A stretch of DNA of 64,000 bases from contig NZ_CP061770.1 in the NCBI RefSeq assembly GCF_011751865.2, positions 1,860,001-1,924,000 on the forward strand, written 5' to 3'. Origin of the DNA: Salinibacterium sp. ZJ70 (GTDB taxonomy: Bacteria; Actinomycetota; Actinomycetes; Actinomycetales; Microbacteriaceae). Under the pieces are notes generated by a model. It ran no database searches. It saw only the letters and a program-made list of their open reading frames with translations, and was not told the DNA's origin. The translations under genes and the position numbers were made by a program. Of the stretch, positions 18,288-27,747 are shown one piece after another (the first letter of the stretch is position 1; each line of letters starts with the position of its first letter).

Positions 18288-18365
18288 TCCGCGGGCCGAT
18301 CACGATTCGAGAAGCGCCGCCGCATCCGATCGCCGTACGCTCATCCCACGGGAACGGAGGATCAC

Positions 18366-18821
18366 ATGGCTGGCACGACAGATCGCGGTTCGGAGGTCTG
18401 GACCGAAGAGGAGAAGGCGGCGATGCGCGAGAGCGCGGCCGAACGCAAGGCGCAGCGCAGCCGTCGGGGCTCGAAGGCTGAGAAGGCAGCCGCCGATGCC
18501 GCCGCCGTGCTCGAGAAGATCGCCGAGATGCCGGACGACGATCGGGCGATCGCAGAGGCGGTGCACCGGATCGTGACCGAGAACGCGCCGCAGCTCGCGC
18601 CGAAGACCTGGTACGGCATGCCCGCGTACTACCGCGACGGCAAGGTGCTGTGCTTCTTCCAGTCGGCTGCGAAGTTCACGACCCGCTACTCGACTCTCGG
18701 GTTCGACGACAGCGCGGCCCTCGACGACGGCGACATGTGGGCGACGACCTTCGCGATCACCAAGCTGACTCCGGCGGTCGAGAAGCGGATCGCCGAACTG
18801 CTCGCGTCCGCGCTCGGCTAG
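18366..18821 (+). CDS. DUF1801 domain protein
   Basis: A 151-residue protein with a Lys/Ala/Glu-rich N-terminal half followed by a DUF1801/YdhG-like fold. Its motifs are ENAPQLAPKTWYGMPAYYRDGKVLCFFQSAAKFTTRYSTLGF. DUF1801 includes frataxin-like iron-chaperone candidates, but the function here is unproven. ATG at 18366 follows GGAGG. It overlaps the convergent TagB-like gene by 4 bp. A second, shorter DUF1801 paralogue lies at 51207-51569. Confidence 0.8.
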   Translation: MAGTTDRGSEVWTEEEKAAMRESAAERKAQRSRRGSKAEKAAADAAAVLEKIAEMPDDDRAIAEAVHRIVTENAPQLAPKTWYGMPAYYRDGKVLCFFQSAAKFTTRYSTLGFDDSAALDDGDMWATTFAITKLTPAVEKRIAELLASALG

Positions 18822-20119
18822 TCGTCGGCTGAGGGGAAGCCCTCGTCGTCCTCATCGTCGTCGAGCGGATCCGATTCGGAGGTGAGGGGGTCGTCGCTGT
18901 GCACGCGCGCCTGGCGCTCCCATTCGGCGATGAGCGTCTCGACGGCTGCGTGGAAGCGCGCGGTCGCCGCCCCGGGCGTGGTGTCGCCGAAGTGGTGGTT
19001 GGCCCAGTACGCGAGCGTCTCGCGGGCCTTCGGGTCGTTGAGGGCGCGGTCGACCTCCGTGAGGACGTCCGCCGCCTGATCGGCCGTGAGCCACTCCGCG
19101 GCCCCGAGGTAGCCTCCCTCGTCGACCTCGGCATCAGGTGACGCCGGACGGGTGACGAGGATGGGCTTGCCCACGGCGAGACGGTCGTAGACCATCGCCG
19201 AGATGTCGGTGATCGCCACATCGGCCGCGGCGAGCTGCCAGCCGAGCTGCGGACCGTCGTCGAAGACGTGGTGCGCGGTCGGGTCAGCCGCGTTCGCGGC
19301 GGCGATCGCCGCGATGATGCGCTGGTTCGCCGCGCGGTACTCGCGATCGATCACTCCGGAGCGAGGGTGCGGTCGGTAGACGAGCCGGTGATCGGGCGAC
19401 GCGAGGATGGCTTCGGTGAGCGCGACACCGTGGGTGGCGATCGAGCCGTATGCGGCCGCCGGGCGGTCGCCCTCCCACGTGGGGGCGTAGAGCACCACCG
19501 TGCGATCGTCGTCGGGGTACGGAACTTCGCCTGCGAAGTGGTCCGCCTGCGGACGCCCGATGGCGAGCGCCTTGGTGGCGACGTTGTAGGCCCACAGCTT
19601 CTTCGAGAGGCGATCCTTGGCAGCCTGACCGGCGACGAACGCGTAGTCGTACGCCTTGAACTGGTTCGAGGTCATGTACATCTTGTCGGACTCGCCGTGG
19701 TTGATGAACACGTGCCACATGCGCCCATACCGGAACATCTGGAAGTTCTTCATGTTCTGGTTCACGTACAGCACCATCCGGAGGTCCTGTCGACCCACGA
19801 ACGCCTCCAGGTCGGTGACCTTGCGGCAGTAGACGACGGGAACCGGCGACTCGTCCTTGAGAACGAGCGTGGCGCCCGGGCTGCGGGTGATGATCGCGAC
19901 GGGATGCGTCTTCGCGAGCTCCGCGAGCGGCGCGTACCACTGGCGGATCTGGTAGAGATTCACGCGCGCGTCGGCGAAGTAGACCGCGATGTGCACGCCC
20001 GGCTTCTCGCCGGTGCCCTCTGCCTCGATGCGCTCCGCGAGGGCACGGCGCGTTGTGCGTGAGCGCAGCGCGTTGCGCAGAACCTTCCGCGCGGCTTTGA
20101 TGTCGCTGGTCAGCCCCAT
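18818..20119 (-). CDS. CDP-glycerol glycerophosphotransferase, TagB-like
   Basis: Peripheral membrane enzyme of the TagB/TagF family that transfers glycerol-phosphate (or a related unit) from a CDP-activated donor to a lipid-linked wall polymer. The 433-residue protein shows VFINHGESDKMYM (the His of the WHG-equivalent motif), LYAPTWEGDRP and VYRPHPRSGV (second catalytic His). It also has the nucleotide-binding AITDISAMVYDRLAVGKP. ATG at 20119 follows GAGGAAGGACG. The tail is very acidic (DDDEDDEGF). It lies on the opposite strand to the exporter genes and belongs to the same glycopolymer region. Confidence 0.88.
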   Translation of the reverse strand: MGLTSDIKAARKVLRNALRSRTTRRALAERIEAEGTGEKPGVHIAVYFADARVNLYQIRQWYAPLAELAKTHPVAIITRSPGATLVLKDESPVPVVYCRKVTDLEAFVGRQDLRMVLYVNQNMKNFQMFRYGRMWHVFINHGESDKMYMTSNQFKAYDYAFVAGQAAKDRLSKKLWAYNVATKALAIGRPQADHFAGEVPYPDDDRTVVLYAPTWEGDRPAAAYGSIATHGVALTEAILASPDHRLVYRPHPRSGVIDREYRAANQRIIAAIAAANAADPTAHHVFDDGPQLGWQLAAADVAITDISAMVYDRLAVGKPILVTRPASPDAEVDEGGYLGAAEWLTADQAADVLTEVDRALNDPKARETLAYWANHHFGDTTPGAATARFHAAVETLIAEWERQARVHSDDPLTSESDPLDDDEDDEGFPSADD

Positions 20120-20273
20120 CGTTCGTCCTTCCTCGGGCGCTCTCGGCGCCTCTTCCATTACACCAGCCGAGCTGCGCGGCCCCGGCGCGTGCGCGGGCAT
20201 CGTTATGGAACCGGTGGGTGACGCGGGACTTTCGTCACACCATCCGAGCCTCCGCATCCGGTTGGATGGTGAG

Positions 20274-20675
20274 GTGACCACCAACCCCGTGACGCGCCTC
20301 ACCGACGACCAGTGCTGGGCTCTCCTCGAACGCGAGCGATTCGGCCGCCTCGCCACCAACGCCCTCGGCGTCATGGACATCACGCCGATCAACTACGTGA
20401 GCGACAACCGCACCCTGCTCATCCGCACCGCGCCCGGCTCGAAGCTGCTCGAACTCACCGTCAACAGCGACGTCGCCTTCGAGATCGACGAGCGGGCGCC
20501 CGGATACGCGTGGAGCGTCGTGCTCAAGGGCCGTGCCCGCATGATCACCGACGCGCACGAGATCGCCGTGGCCGAGCGCGCAGGTCTGCAGACCCAGATC
20601 GCCACCGAGAAGACCATCTGGGTGCGCATCGAGCCCACGCAGGTCTCGGGGCGCCACTTCGTGCTCAGCGCGTAG
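20274..20675 (+). CDS. Pyridoxamine 5'-phosphate oxidase family flavin-binding protein
   Basis: Split-barrel flavin-binding protein of 133 residues. The N-terminus LTDDQCWALLERERFGRLATN and the strands DITPINYVSDNRTLLIRTAPGSKL match the nitroimidazole-resistance-like/PPOX group. GRARMI and WVRIEPTQVSGRHF complete the barrel. GTG at 20274 after GGTGAG is the preferred start; an ATG about 70 nt upstream is possible but adds no family sequence. The substrate is unknown. It sits divergently from the TagB-like gene. Confidence 0.85.
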   Translation: MTTNPVTRLTDDQCWALLERERFGRLATNALGVMDITPINYVSDNRTLLIRTAPGSKLLELTVNSDVAFEIDERAPGYAWSVVLKGRARMITDAHEIAVAERAGLQTQIATEKTIWVRIEPTQVSGRHFVLSA

Positions 20676-20727
20676 TCCCCCAACTGCGCCTCGTGCCCGG
20701 CATGCCGTGCATGACAGAATCGGGAAC

Positions 20728-23505
20728 GTGCCGGCCACCTTCACCTTCGGATCCGGCAACGCCCGCAAACTGCTGAGGCTGCCGCTCTATGCGCTCGGCG
20801 CGCTCGTCTCCCTCGTCGTGCCGCGCAGCCGCCGCCTGTGGGCGTTCGGATCCGGGATCGGCCCGGGCGAGGGCGCCCTGCCGCTCTACCGCCTCGCCCG
20901 TGAACGGCTCGATGGCGACATCCGCCTCGTCTGGCTCGCGTCGAGCGATGCCGAGCTCGCACATGCCCGGCAGCTCGGACTCGACGCCGTCATGAAGCAC
21001 GGGTTCCGCGGCTTCTGGCTCACTCTGCGCTCCCGCGTGCTCGTCGTGACGCACGGGTTCGGCGACGTCAACCGCTACGCCACCCGCGGAGGGTTCGTGG
21101 TGCAGCTGTGGCACGGCATCCCGCTGAAGAAGCTGCACCTGGACTCCCCCGCGACTCTCAAGATCAGCGGCATCCCCGACAACCGCTACGTGCGCGCGCT
21201 CCTGCGCCGTGCGTACAGCGTCGCGGGCCGCGGCATCGACCTCTTCCCCGTCGCATCCGAGCTCGTCGCGCCCCGCATCGCGACCGCATTCGGGGTTCCG
21301 CGCGAGCGGATCGTGGCCGTCGGCGACATCCGCGACGATGCACTCTGCGCCATCTCGCCCGCCGAGGCGCGCGAACGCGCCCGCGCGCAGCTCGACGAGA
21401 CCGTCGGCCCCATCGACTCCTCGACGCGCGTCGTGCTGTACGCGCCCACCTGGCGCGACGGCGGGGTCGACCCCGGCATTCCCACGCAGGGCGACTGGAA
21501 GCTCATCGCCGCGTGGCTGGAGGCGCGCGACGCCGTGCTGCTCGTGCGCGCTCATCCGCTCGGGCTCGGGGACTACCAGCGCGGCCCTGCGACGTCGTCG
21601 CGCATCCGCATACTGAGCTCGCGCGAGATCGCGGATGTCACGCCCGTGCTTCCCGGCGTCGACGCTCTCGTCACCGACTACTCGTCGATCGCCTACGACT
21701 ACGCGCTCACCGACGGCCCCATCGTGTTCTTCGCCACCGATGTGGAGCTGTACGCCCGCCGCCGCGGGCTCTACGAGAACTACCGCATCTTCAGCGACGA
21801 CCGCGCGGTCTCGACGTGGGCGCACGTTCTCGAGCAGCTCGATGAGGCGGGCACGGACTCCGATCTGGGTCTGCGACTCACACGTCACTCCACGTGGCTG
21901 CGCGAAGAGCACTTCGATCGGCTCGACGGACGCGCGGCCGAGCGCGTGCTGCACGAGATCCTCGCGCGCACCCGGCAGCCGACGCTCGATGCGCACGTCC
22001 CGGATGGCCGACTGCCGCGCGCTCGTGTCGTCGAGGCCGCGTTCGAAGAGGCCGCGGGCGGGCCGGCGCTGCGCGTGACGATCGCCGACCCGCCTCGCGA
22101 TGTGGCGGCTCTGCGACTCGAGGGCTCCCGCGCCCGTGTCGATGCGTCCGTGGACGTCGGCGGAAGCCTGAGTGTGCGCCTCCCGCTGCTCGTCGACCGG
22201 TGGGGGTCGAGCAGTCTCGCACTCCCCTCGGGCCACTACCGTCTGACGATCGACGGCACTGTTCCCACGACCCGGGTGCACGTGGACACGGCGTTGCCAT
22301 CGAGGTTCGAGCATCCGCTGTTCCATGCGCAGCTCGTCGACGAAGCAGGCGGCCTCGTGCTCGTGGTCTCGCCCCCGCTCGCCGACGACGAACGCGGAGC
22401 GGCAGCCCAGCGCCGACTCGAGCTCGAGTACCGACGCGCGGATCACACGGCTGAAGATGCCGTGTTCCTCGAGAGCTTCTACGGACAGTCGGCCTCGTGC
22501 AACCCGGCGGGGATCGCGCGGATGCTGCGGAAGATGAGACCCGGGATCACGCGCTACTGGAGCGTCATCGACGGCTCTGTCGCGATCCCCGACGGAGATG
22601 TGCGGCTCATCGAGGGCAGCCGTGAATGGTGGCGCGTGCGCGGCAGCGCACGTGTGCTCATCGTGAACGACTGGCTGCGCAAGCGGTTCCGCCGTCAGCC
22701 GCACCAGCACGTCCTGCAGACCTGGCACGGCACGATGCTCAAGCGGCTCGCACTGGACCGCCCGCGTGTGGGTCTGCGGACGCGGCTCGCGGTGAAGCGC
22801 GAGAGCGCTCGCTGGGACGCGCTCCTCACCCAGAACACGTACAGTGCGCGGATCTTCGCCCGCGCCTACGCATTCGACCGACCCACGTGGGACGAGGGAT
22901 ACCCCCGCAACGACCGGCTCGTCACCCACGTCGATGCAGACGCCATCCGCGACGCCGTCGGCATCCCGGCCGGCTCCCGCGTCGTGCTGTACGCGCCCAC
23001 CTGGCGGGACGACCGCACCGAGATGGTCGACTATCTCGACCTCACCCGGTTCGCCGCGGAGCTTCCCGCCGACCACGTGCTGCTCGTGCGCGGCCACTCG
23101 CGCACCCTCCGCTACGGGCGCGACGTCGAAGGTCACCGCCTGATCGACGTCACGAGCTACCCCAACGTCACCGACCTGCTCGAGGTCTCGGACGTGCTCG
23201 TCACCGACTACTCATCGGTGATGTTCGACTTCGCAGCGACGGGTCGACCGATCGTGTTCTTCACGCCCGACCTCGCTCACTACAGCTCCGACCTGCGCGG
23301 CTTCTATTTCGACCTGCTCGCCGAAGCGCCCGGACCGATCGCCCGCACGCGCGATGAGCTGCTCGATGCGATCGTCGACATCGAACTCTGGCATGAGCGC
23401 TACCGTCGCCAGATGGCGCGATGGCGCGAGCGCTTCACGCCGCTCGACGACGGCCGCGCAGGCGAGCGCGTCGTGAGACGCATGATCGACCTCGACTGGA
23501 TCTGA
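20728..23505 (+). CDS. Tandem TagF-like glycerophosphotransferase (two catalytic domains)
   Basis: Very long (925 residues) wall-polymer polymerase with two complete CDP-glycerol glycerophosphotransferase domains. Domain 1 (about 1-420) has VVQLWHGIPLKKL, VLYAPTWRDGG, RAHPLG and VTDYSSIAYDY. Domain 2 (about 580-925) has VLQTWHGTMLKRL, VLYAPTWRDDR, RGHSRT and VTDYSSVMFDF. The middle 150 residues are beta-rich and look like an Ig-like spacer. A two-domain enzyme may act processively or add two different units. The start is GTG 20728, 7 nt after CAGAAT; a GTG 21 nt upstream is possible. Confidence 0.9.
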   Translation: MPATFTFGSGNARKLLRLPLYALGALVSLVVPRSRRLWAFGSGIGPGEGALPLYRLARERLDGDIRLVWLASSDAELAHARQLGLDAVMKHGFRGFWLTLRSRVLVVTHGFGDVNRYATRGGFVVQLWHGIPLKKLHLDSPATLKISGIPDNRYVRALLRRAYSVAGRGIDLFPVASELVAPRIATAFGVPRERIVAVGDIRDDALCAISPAEARERARAQLDETVGPIDSSTRVVLYAPTWRDGGVDPGIPTQGDWKLIAAWLEARDAVLLVRAHPLGLGDYQRGPATSSRIRILSSREIADVTPVLPGVDALVTDYSSIAYDYALTDGPIVFFATDVELYARRRGLYENYRIFSDDRAVSTWAHVLEQLDEAGTDSDLGLRLTRHSTWLREEHFDRLDGRAAERVLHEILARTRQPTLDAHVPDGRLPRARVVEAAFEEAAGGPALRVTIADPPRDVAALRLEGSRARVDASVDVGGSLSVRLPLLVDRWGSSSLALPSGHYRLTIDGTVPTTRVHVDTALPSRFEHPLFHAQLVDEAGGLVLVVSPPLADDERGAAAQRRLELEYRRADHTAEDAVFLESFYGQSASCNPAGIARMLRKMRPGITRYWSVIDGSVAIPDGDVRLIEGSREWWRVRGSARVLIVNDWLRKRFRRQPHQHVLQTWHGTMLKRLALDRPRVGLRTRLAVKRESARWDALLTQNTYSARIFARAYAFDRPTWDEGYPRNDRLVTHVDADAIRDAVGIPAGSRVVLYAPTWRDDRTEMVDYLDLTRFAAELPADHVLLVRGHSRTLRYGRDVEGHRLIDVTSYPNVTDLLEVSDVLVTDYSSVMFDFAATGRPIVFFTPDLAHYSSDLRGFYFDLLAEAPGPIARTRDELLDAIVDIELWHERYRRQMARWRERFTPLDDGRAGERVVRRMIDLDWI

Positions 23506-23525
23506 TCGGCGAACCCTGCGCTGCG

Positions 23526-24572
23526 TCAGGATTCGGTGCGCGAGGTGTCGACGGCGTTGCCGCCGCCGCGTGTCACCCCGACCAGGAATCCCGCGCCCCA
23601 GCTCACGTGCATCACGAAGATCGCGTACATGAAGCGCAGCCGGTCCGAGAGCGAGCCGTGGGACCGGATGGCGGCGAGCACCAGCAGACCCACATAGGCG
23701 AGCGGGCCGAGGTACACCAGAGACAGAAGCCACGCGACGGGGCCTGCGATGAGTCCCGTGAGCAGGAAGGGCGCGAGCAGCACGCACAGCGCCAGCCCGA
23801 TGACGAAGAGCGGGGGCGCGAAGTAGCGCGCGGAGTTGCGCAGGCCGAGACGCCTCACGAGCTCGCCTCGCCAGATGCCGGTCGCCCAGAACTGTCGTGA
23901 GAGCGCACCCCACGTGGAACGCGGCCAGTACCGCACGTGCAGCGACGGGTCGAACCACACGAGATGCCCGCGCTCGCGCAGCCGGAAGTTCAGCTCCCAG
24001 TCCTCGCCGCGACGGACCGTCTCGTCGTAGCCGCCGACCTCGCGCAGCACCCCGGCATCCATGATGCCGAGGTAGGCGGATTCGGCGGGGCCCGCGCTCG
24101 CGTCCACGAGGTGGTACGTGCCGCCTCCGAGTCCGAAGCGACTGTTGTAAGCGCGTGCGATCGCGATCTGCACGCCGGAGCGTCCATCGGCGAGCATGAC
24201 TCCCCCGACGCTCGCGGCGCCCGTGCGCCGCAGCACCTCCACGCCGCGTGCCGTGTAGTCAGGGGCGAGCTCGGTGTGGGCGTCCACTCGCACGATCACC
24301 GGGTACTGCGCGGCGGCGATCGCCAGGTTGAGGCCGATCGGGATGTCCATGCCGGGGTTCTGCACGACGCGGATGCGCGGATCGTCTGCGACGAGGCCGT
24401 CGACGACCTGGCTCGTTCCGTCGGTCGAGGGGCCGAGAGCGAGAATCACCTCGACCGGGCCGTCGTAGCGCTGGTCGAGAACCGAGCGCACGGCATCCGC
24501 GATGTATCCGACCTCATTGAGCACGGGCATCACGTATGAGACCCCCGAGAGCTCGTGGGGGGCGTCGGCCAT
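23526..24572 (-). CDS. Family 2 glycosyltransferase with C-terminal membrane helices
   Basis: Membrane-bound GT-A glycosyltransferase, 348 residues. The N-terminal domain has SYVMPVLNEVGYIADAVRSV, ALGPSTDGTSQVV and VRVDAHTEL (the D-x-D/H metal site). The acceptor-site region RRGEDWELNFRLRERG includes the ED motif. Three C-terminal hydrophobic segments (about 240-330) anchor it. Likely role: adding sugar to the envelope polymer made by the nearby TagB/TagF-like enzymes. ATG at 24572 follows GGAGGATGT. It is convergent with the tandem TagF-like gene. Confidence 0.88.
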   Translation of the reverse strand: MADAPHELSGVSYVMPVLNEVGYIADAVRSVLDQRYDGPVEVILALGPSTDGTSQVVDGLVADDPRIRVVQNPGMDIPIGLNLAIAAAQYPVIVRVDAHTELAPDYTARGVEVLRRTGAASVGGVMLADGRSGVQIAIARAYNSRFGLGGGTYHLVDASAGPAESAYLGIMDAGVLREVGGYDETVRRGEDWELNFRLRERGHLVWFDPSLHVRYWPRSTWGALSRQFWATGIWRGELVRRLGLRNSARYFAPPLFVIGLALCVLLAPFLLTGLIAGPVAWLLSLVYLGPLAYVGLLVLAAIRSHGSLSDRLRFMYAIFVMHVSWGAGFLVGVTRGGGNAVDTSRTES

Positions 24573-24663
24573 ACATCCTCCGGTCTCCGCGTCAGCGGCG
24601 GTTCGATCGAGCCTAGCAACGGCGGCGTGCACAACCGCGGCGACGCGAGACACGCAGGATGAG

Positions 24664-24698
24664 AACGGGGCGGCACGCGCATGCGCGGCCGCCCCGTT
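24664..24698 (-). terminator. Strong hairpin terminator after htrA
   Basis: An 11-bp perfect stem AACGGGGCGGC/GCCGCCCCGTT encloses a 13-nt loop that is itself self-complementary (CGCGCATGCGCG). It lies 15 nt downstream of the htrA stop. Confidence 0.65.
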
Positions 24699-24713
24699 TC
24701 GGAGTTCAGCGGA

Positions 24714-26351
24714 TCACGGAAGTGCGCCGAGAGTCACCTCGACGGTGGAGCGCTTGCCGTCGCGCACGAACACGAGTTCGGTCGATTCGCCCGCGGGGAG
24801 GGCGCGCACCTGCGCCGTGAGATCCACGGAGCTCGTAATGGGCTTGCCCGCGAACTCGGTCACGACGTCGCCTGCGCGCAGCCCTGCGGCCTCGGCGGCA
24901 CCATCGCCGGTGATCTCCTGGATGACCGCTCCGACGACGTCCGAGTCCTCGGAGGTGGCCGTGGTGACGCTCGCTCCAAGCAGGCCGTGCGAGGCTTCGC
25001 CCTCGTCGATGAGCTCCTCAGCGACGCGCTTCGCGAGCGACGACGGGATCGCGAAGCCCACGCCGATCGATCCGCTCTGACCCGAGTTGAATCCTCCGGT
25101 CGATGCGATCGCGACGTTGATGCCGACCAGGCGGCCCTCATCATCGACGAGCGCACCGCCCGAGTTGCCGGGGTTGATCGCGGCGTCGGTCTGGATGACG
25201 GGGATGGAGATCGACGCGCTCGGCTGCGCCTGCTGGTTCTCGCCACCTCCGTCGAAGTTCCAGAAGTCGAACGGGCCGGGCCCGCTGTTGTCGTCCTCCG
25301 GGGCGTCGCCCTGCTCCTCAGGGACGGCCGACGACGCCACCTGGATGCTGCGATCGAGAGCACTCACGATGCCGTCGGTGACCGTATTGGCAAGCCCCAG
25401 AGGCGCGCCGATGGCGATGACGCGGTCACCCACGCTGAGCTCGTCGGAGTCGGCCCACTCGATCGGGGAGAGCCCTTCGGGGTCCGCGACCTTGAGCACG
25501 GCGAGGTCCACCGTCGGGTCGAGTCCGACGACCTCGGCGCTGAAGATGCGTCCGTCGAAGGTCGTGACCTGGATCTGGGGAGTGCTCGACGCGCCGTCGA
25601 GCGTGACGACGTGGTTGTTGGTGAGGATGTAGCCGTCCTTGCTCAGGATGACTCCGGATCCGGACCCGCCGCTGTCGTTCGCGCTCACGTTGATCGTGAC
25701 GACCGACGGTGCGGCCTTTGCGGCGACGGCCGTGACGAGCTCTGCCTCGTCAGGATTCTTGATGGTGATGGTCTGGGGGTCGGACGTGGTCGTTCCCGAC
25801 TGGCCGCCGTTCTGCGCGCTGATCGCCCATGCGGCGACACCGGCTCCGGCCCCTCCGCCGATGAGAGCCGCGACGAGCGCGGTCGCGACGAGAGGCGCGG
25901 AGAGCCATCGCTGCTTGCGCTCTGTCGTTTCGGTCGTCTGCTCGATCTTGGCCGCGGAAGGTCCCCCGAACGTCGGCGAGGGCTGGCCGGTGGGATGGCT
26001 GGCCGTCGGGGCTGCGGTCGGCTGATAGGGCGGCGGGGTCGTGGCTGCCGGCGGAGTCGACGCAGTGGGCGTGGACGCGGGCTGCGCAGTGGGTGGCGTC
26101 GAAGCCACAGGCGTCGGCGACGCCGCAGGCGGAACGGGCGCAGAGTGCGTGGTCGACGCCGCAGGCGGCGTCGTGGCAGCAGGCGGCGTGGGCGCGACGG
26201 GCGGCGCGGATGCCGGAGTCGCGGGAGGCGCACCCTCGACCGGAGTCGCCGCAGTCGGCTCGCCAGTCGACTCGGTCGGCAGCGCCGCGTCGGAAGCGGA
26301 ATCAGCCGACTCGACGGGTTCGGAGGTGGGGTTCGTCGGTGTCTCGGACAT
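24714..26351 (-). CDS. HtrA/DegP-type serine protease with PDZ domain
   Basis: Membrane-tethered extracytoplasmic protease for envelope quality control. The 545-residue protein has a Pro/Ala/Thr-rich disordered cytoplasmic region (about 1-145), one transmembrane segment (151-178), and a trypsin-like domain. The triad is His247 (TNNHVV), Asp282 (VDLAVLKV) and Ser397 (NPGNSGG). A C-terminal PDZ domain spans about 455-545. The insert at 345-375 is Asp/Gly-rich. ATG at 26351 has an excellent GGAAAGGAG. It is followed by a strong terminator, so it is probably monocistronic. Confidence 0.95.
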   Translation of the reverse strand: MSETPTNPTSEPVESADSASDAALPTESTGEPTAATPVEGAPPATPASAPPVAPTPPAATTPPAASTTHSAPVPPAASPTPVASTPPTAQPASTPTASTPPAATTPPPYQPTAAPTASHPTGQPSPTFGGPSAAKIEQTTETTERKQRWLSAPLVATALVAALIGGGAGAGVAAWAISAQNGGQSGTTTSDPQTITIKNPDEAELVTAVAAKAAPSVVTINVSANDSGGSGSGVILSKDGYILTNNHVVTLDGASSTPQIQVTTFDGRIFSAEVVGLDPTVDLAVLKVADPEGLSPIEWADSDELSVGDRVIAIGAPLGLANTVTDGIVSALDRSIQVASSAVPEEQGDAPEDDNSGPGPFDFWNFDGGGENQQAQPSASISIPVIQTDAAINPGNSGGALVDDEGRLVGINVAIASTGGFNSGQSGSIGVGFAIPSSLAKRVAEELIDEGEASHGLLGASVTTATSEDSDVVGAVIQEITGDGAAEAAGLRAGDVVTEFAGKPITSSVDLTAQVRALPAGESTELVFVRDGKRSTVEVTLGALP

Positions 26352-26463
26352 CGGTGCTCCTTTCCAAGCACCGCAATCGTCCAACCGAAAGCTGAACGAA
26401 CCGTAAGGCGCCCCTGGGAGCCTACTTGGCCGACCCCAAGCGGCGTCGGATAGCGTGGGACGA

Positions 26464-27666
26464 GTGACTGAACGACCCTGGATGCGCGTCGCGCGAGGTG
26501 CCCTGCTCGTCGACCCTGACGGCTCCGCACGCCCCACGATCTTCGCCGAGATGTCAGCTCTCGCTGCTGCCACAGGCGCCCTCAACCTCGGCCAGGGGTT
26601 CCCCGACGAGGACGGCCCCGCCGAGGTTCTCGAGGCGGCTCGAGAGGCCATCGCATCCGGTCTCAACCAGTACCCGCCTGGGCTCGGCATGCCGGTTCTG
26701 CGCGACGCTATCGCGCGTCATCAGAAGCGCTTCCGCGGCCTCGAGGTCGACCCCGACACCGAGGTTCTCGTGACGGCGGGTGCCACCGAGGCGCTCACCG
26801 CGACCCTTCTCGCCTTCGTGGACGCGGGCGACGAGGTCGTGACCCTCGAGCCCGCATACGACTCCTACGTCGCTGCCATCGCGCTCGCAGGTGGGCGCCA
26901 CGTGGCTGTCCCTCTCACGGCGCCCGACTTCCAGCCCGACCCCGACGCCCTGCGCGCGGCTGTGAACGACCGCACGGCCGTCATCCTCCTCAACTCGCCG
27001 CACAACCCGACAGGCTCGGTGCTCGACCCGTCGTTCCTCGACCTCGCGATCGAGCTCGCGCACCGCCACGACGCGATCGTCGTCACCGACGAGGTGTACG
27101 AGCACCTGGTCTTCGATGGCGTGACGCACGTCCCCGCGGCGACGCGGCCCGGTGCGCACGGACGCGTCGTGTCGATCTCGAGTGCGGGCAAGACGTTCTC
27201 GACCACCGGCTGGAAGATCGGATGGATCACTGCCGCGCGCGAGCTGCGGGATGCGATTCTCGCCGTCAAGCAGTTCCTCACCTACGTCAACGGCGGCCCG
27301 TTCCAGCCCGCGATCGCCGTGGGACTCGACCTTCCCGACACCTACTTCACAGACGCCGCCGCGACGCTGCAGATGAAGCGCGACATCCTCTCGGCCGGGC
27401 TCCGCGATGCCGGGTTCACCGTCAGCGTCCCGCAGGGCTCGTACTTCGTCGTCGCCGATGCCGCACCGCTCGGTGTTGACGATGCGGGTGCCTTCTGCCG
27501 TCGGCTTCCGGAACTCGCCGGTGTGGTCGGCATCCCCCTCACCGCATTCGTGCACCCGGATCGCCGTATGCCGTACAGATCTCTGGTGCGGTTCGCGTTC
27601 TGCAAGCGCGTCGAGGTGCTCACGGAGGCCGCCGACCGTCTCGGAGCGCTTCGCAACGGCTCCTGA
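26464..27666 (+). CDS. PLP-dependent class I/II aminotransferase
   Basis: Fold-type I aminotransferase of 400 residues. The PLP lysine is in SSAGKTFSTTGWKIGW. NSPHNPTGSVLD, IVVTDEVYEHLVFDG and the N-terminal GALNLGQGFPDEDGP place it with the kynurenine/methionine or N-succinyldiaminopimelate aminotransferase group (DapC-like in actinobacteria). Which substrate it uses cannot be told from sequence alone. GTG at 26464 lies 7 nt after TAGCGT (26451-26456), consistent with leaderless expression; another GTG lies 9 nt upstream. It is divergent from htrA. Confidence 0.9.
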   Translation: MTERPWMRVARGALLVDPDGSARPTIFAEMSALAAATGALNLGQGFPDEDGPAEVLEAAREAIASGLNQYPPGLGMPVLRDAIARHQKRFRGLEVDPDTEVLVTAGATEALTATLLAFVDAGDEVVTLEPAYDSYVAAIALAGGRHVAVPLTAPDFQPDPDALRAAVNDRTAVILLNSPHNPTGSVLDPSFLDLAIELAHRHDAIVVTDEVYEHLVFDGVTHVPAATRPGAHGRVVSISSAGKTFSTTGWKIGWITAARELRDAILAVKQFLTYVNGGPFQPAIAVGLDLPDTYFTDAAATLQMKRDILSAGLRDAGFTVSVPQGSYFVVADAAPLGVDDAGAFCRRLPELAGVVGIPLTAFVHPDRRMPYRSLVRFAFCKRVEVLTEAADRLGALRNGS

Positions 27667-27747
27667 GGGCGTCCCCCGAACAGGGCAAGGTACGGCGTCG
27701 CCTGTACGCCTAGCCTGGGGCGGTACACCAATTACCGGAACGGAACC

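Noticed and set aside
20665..23136. 823-residue open frame on the minus strand opposite the tandem TagF gene
   Set aside because: It is antisense to a gene with clear catalytic motifs. Its Arg/Glu/His/Val-rich product has no family features and comes from GC-rich codons read in the complementary frame.
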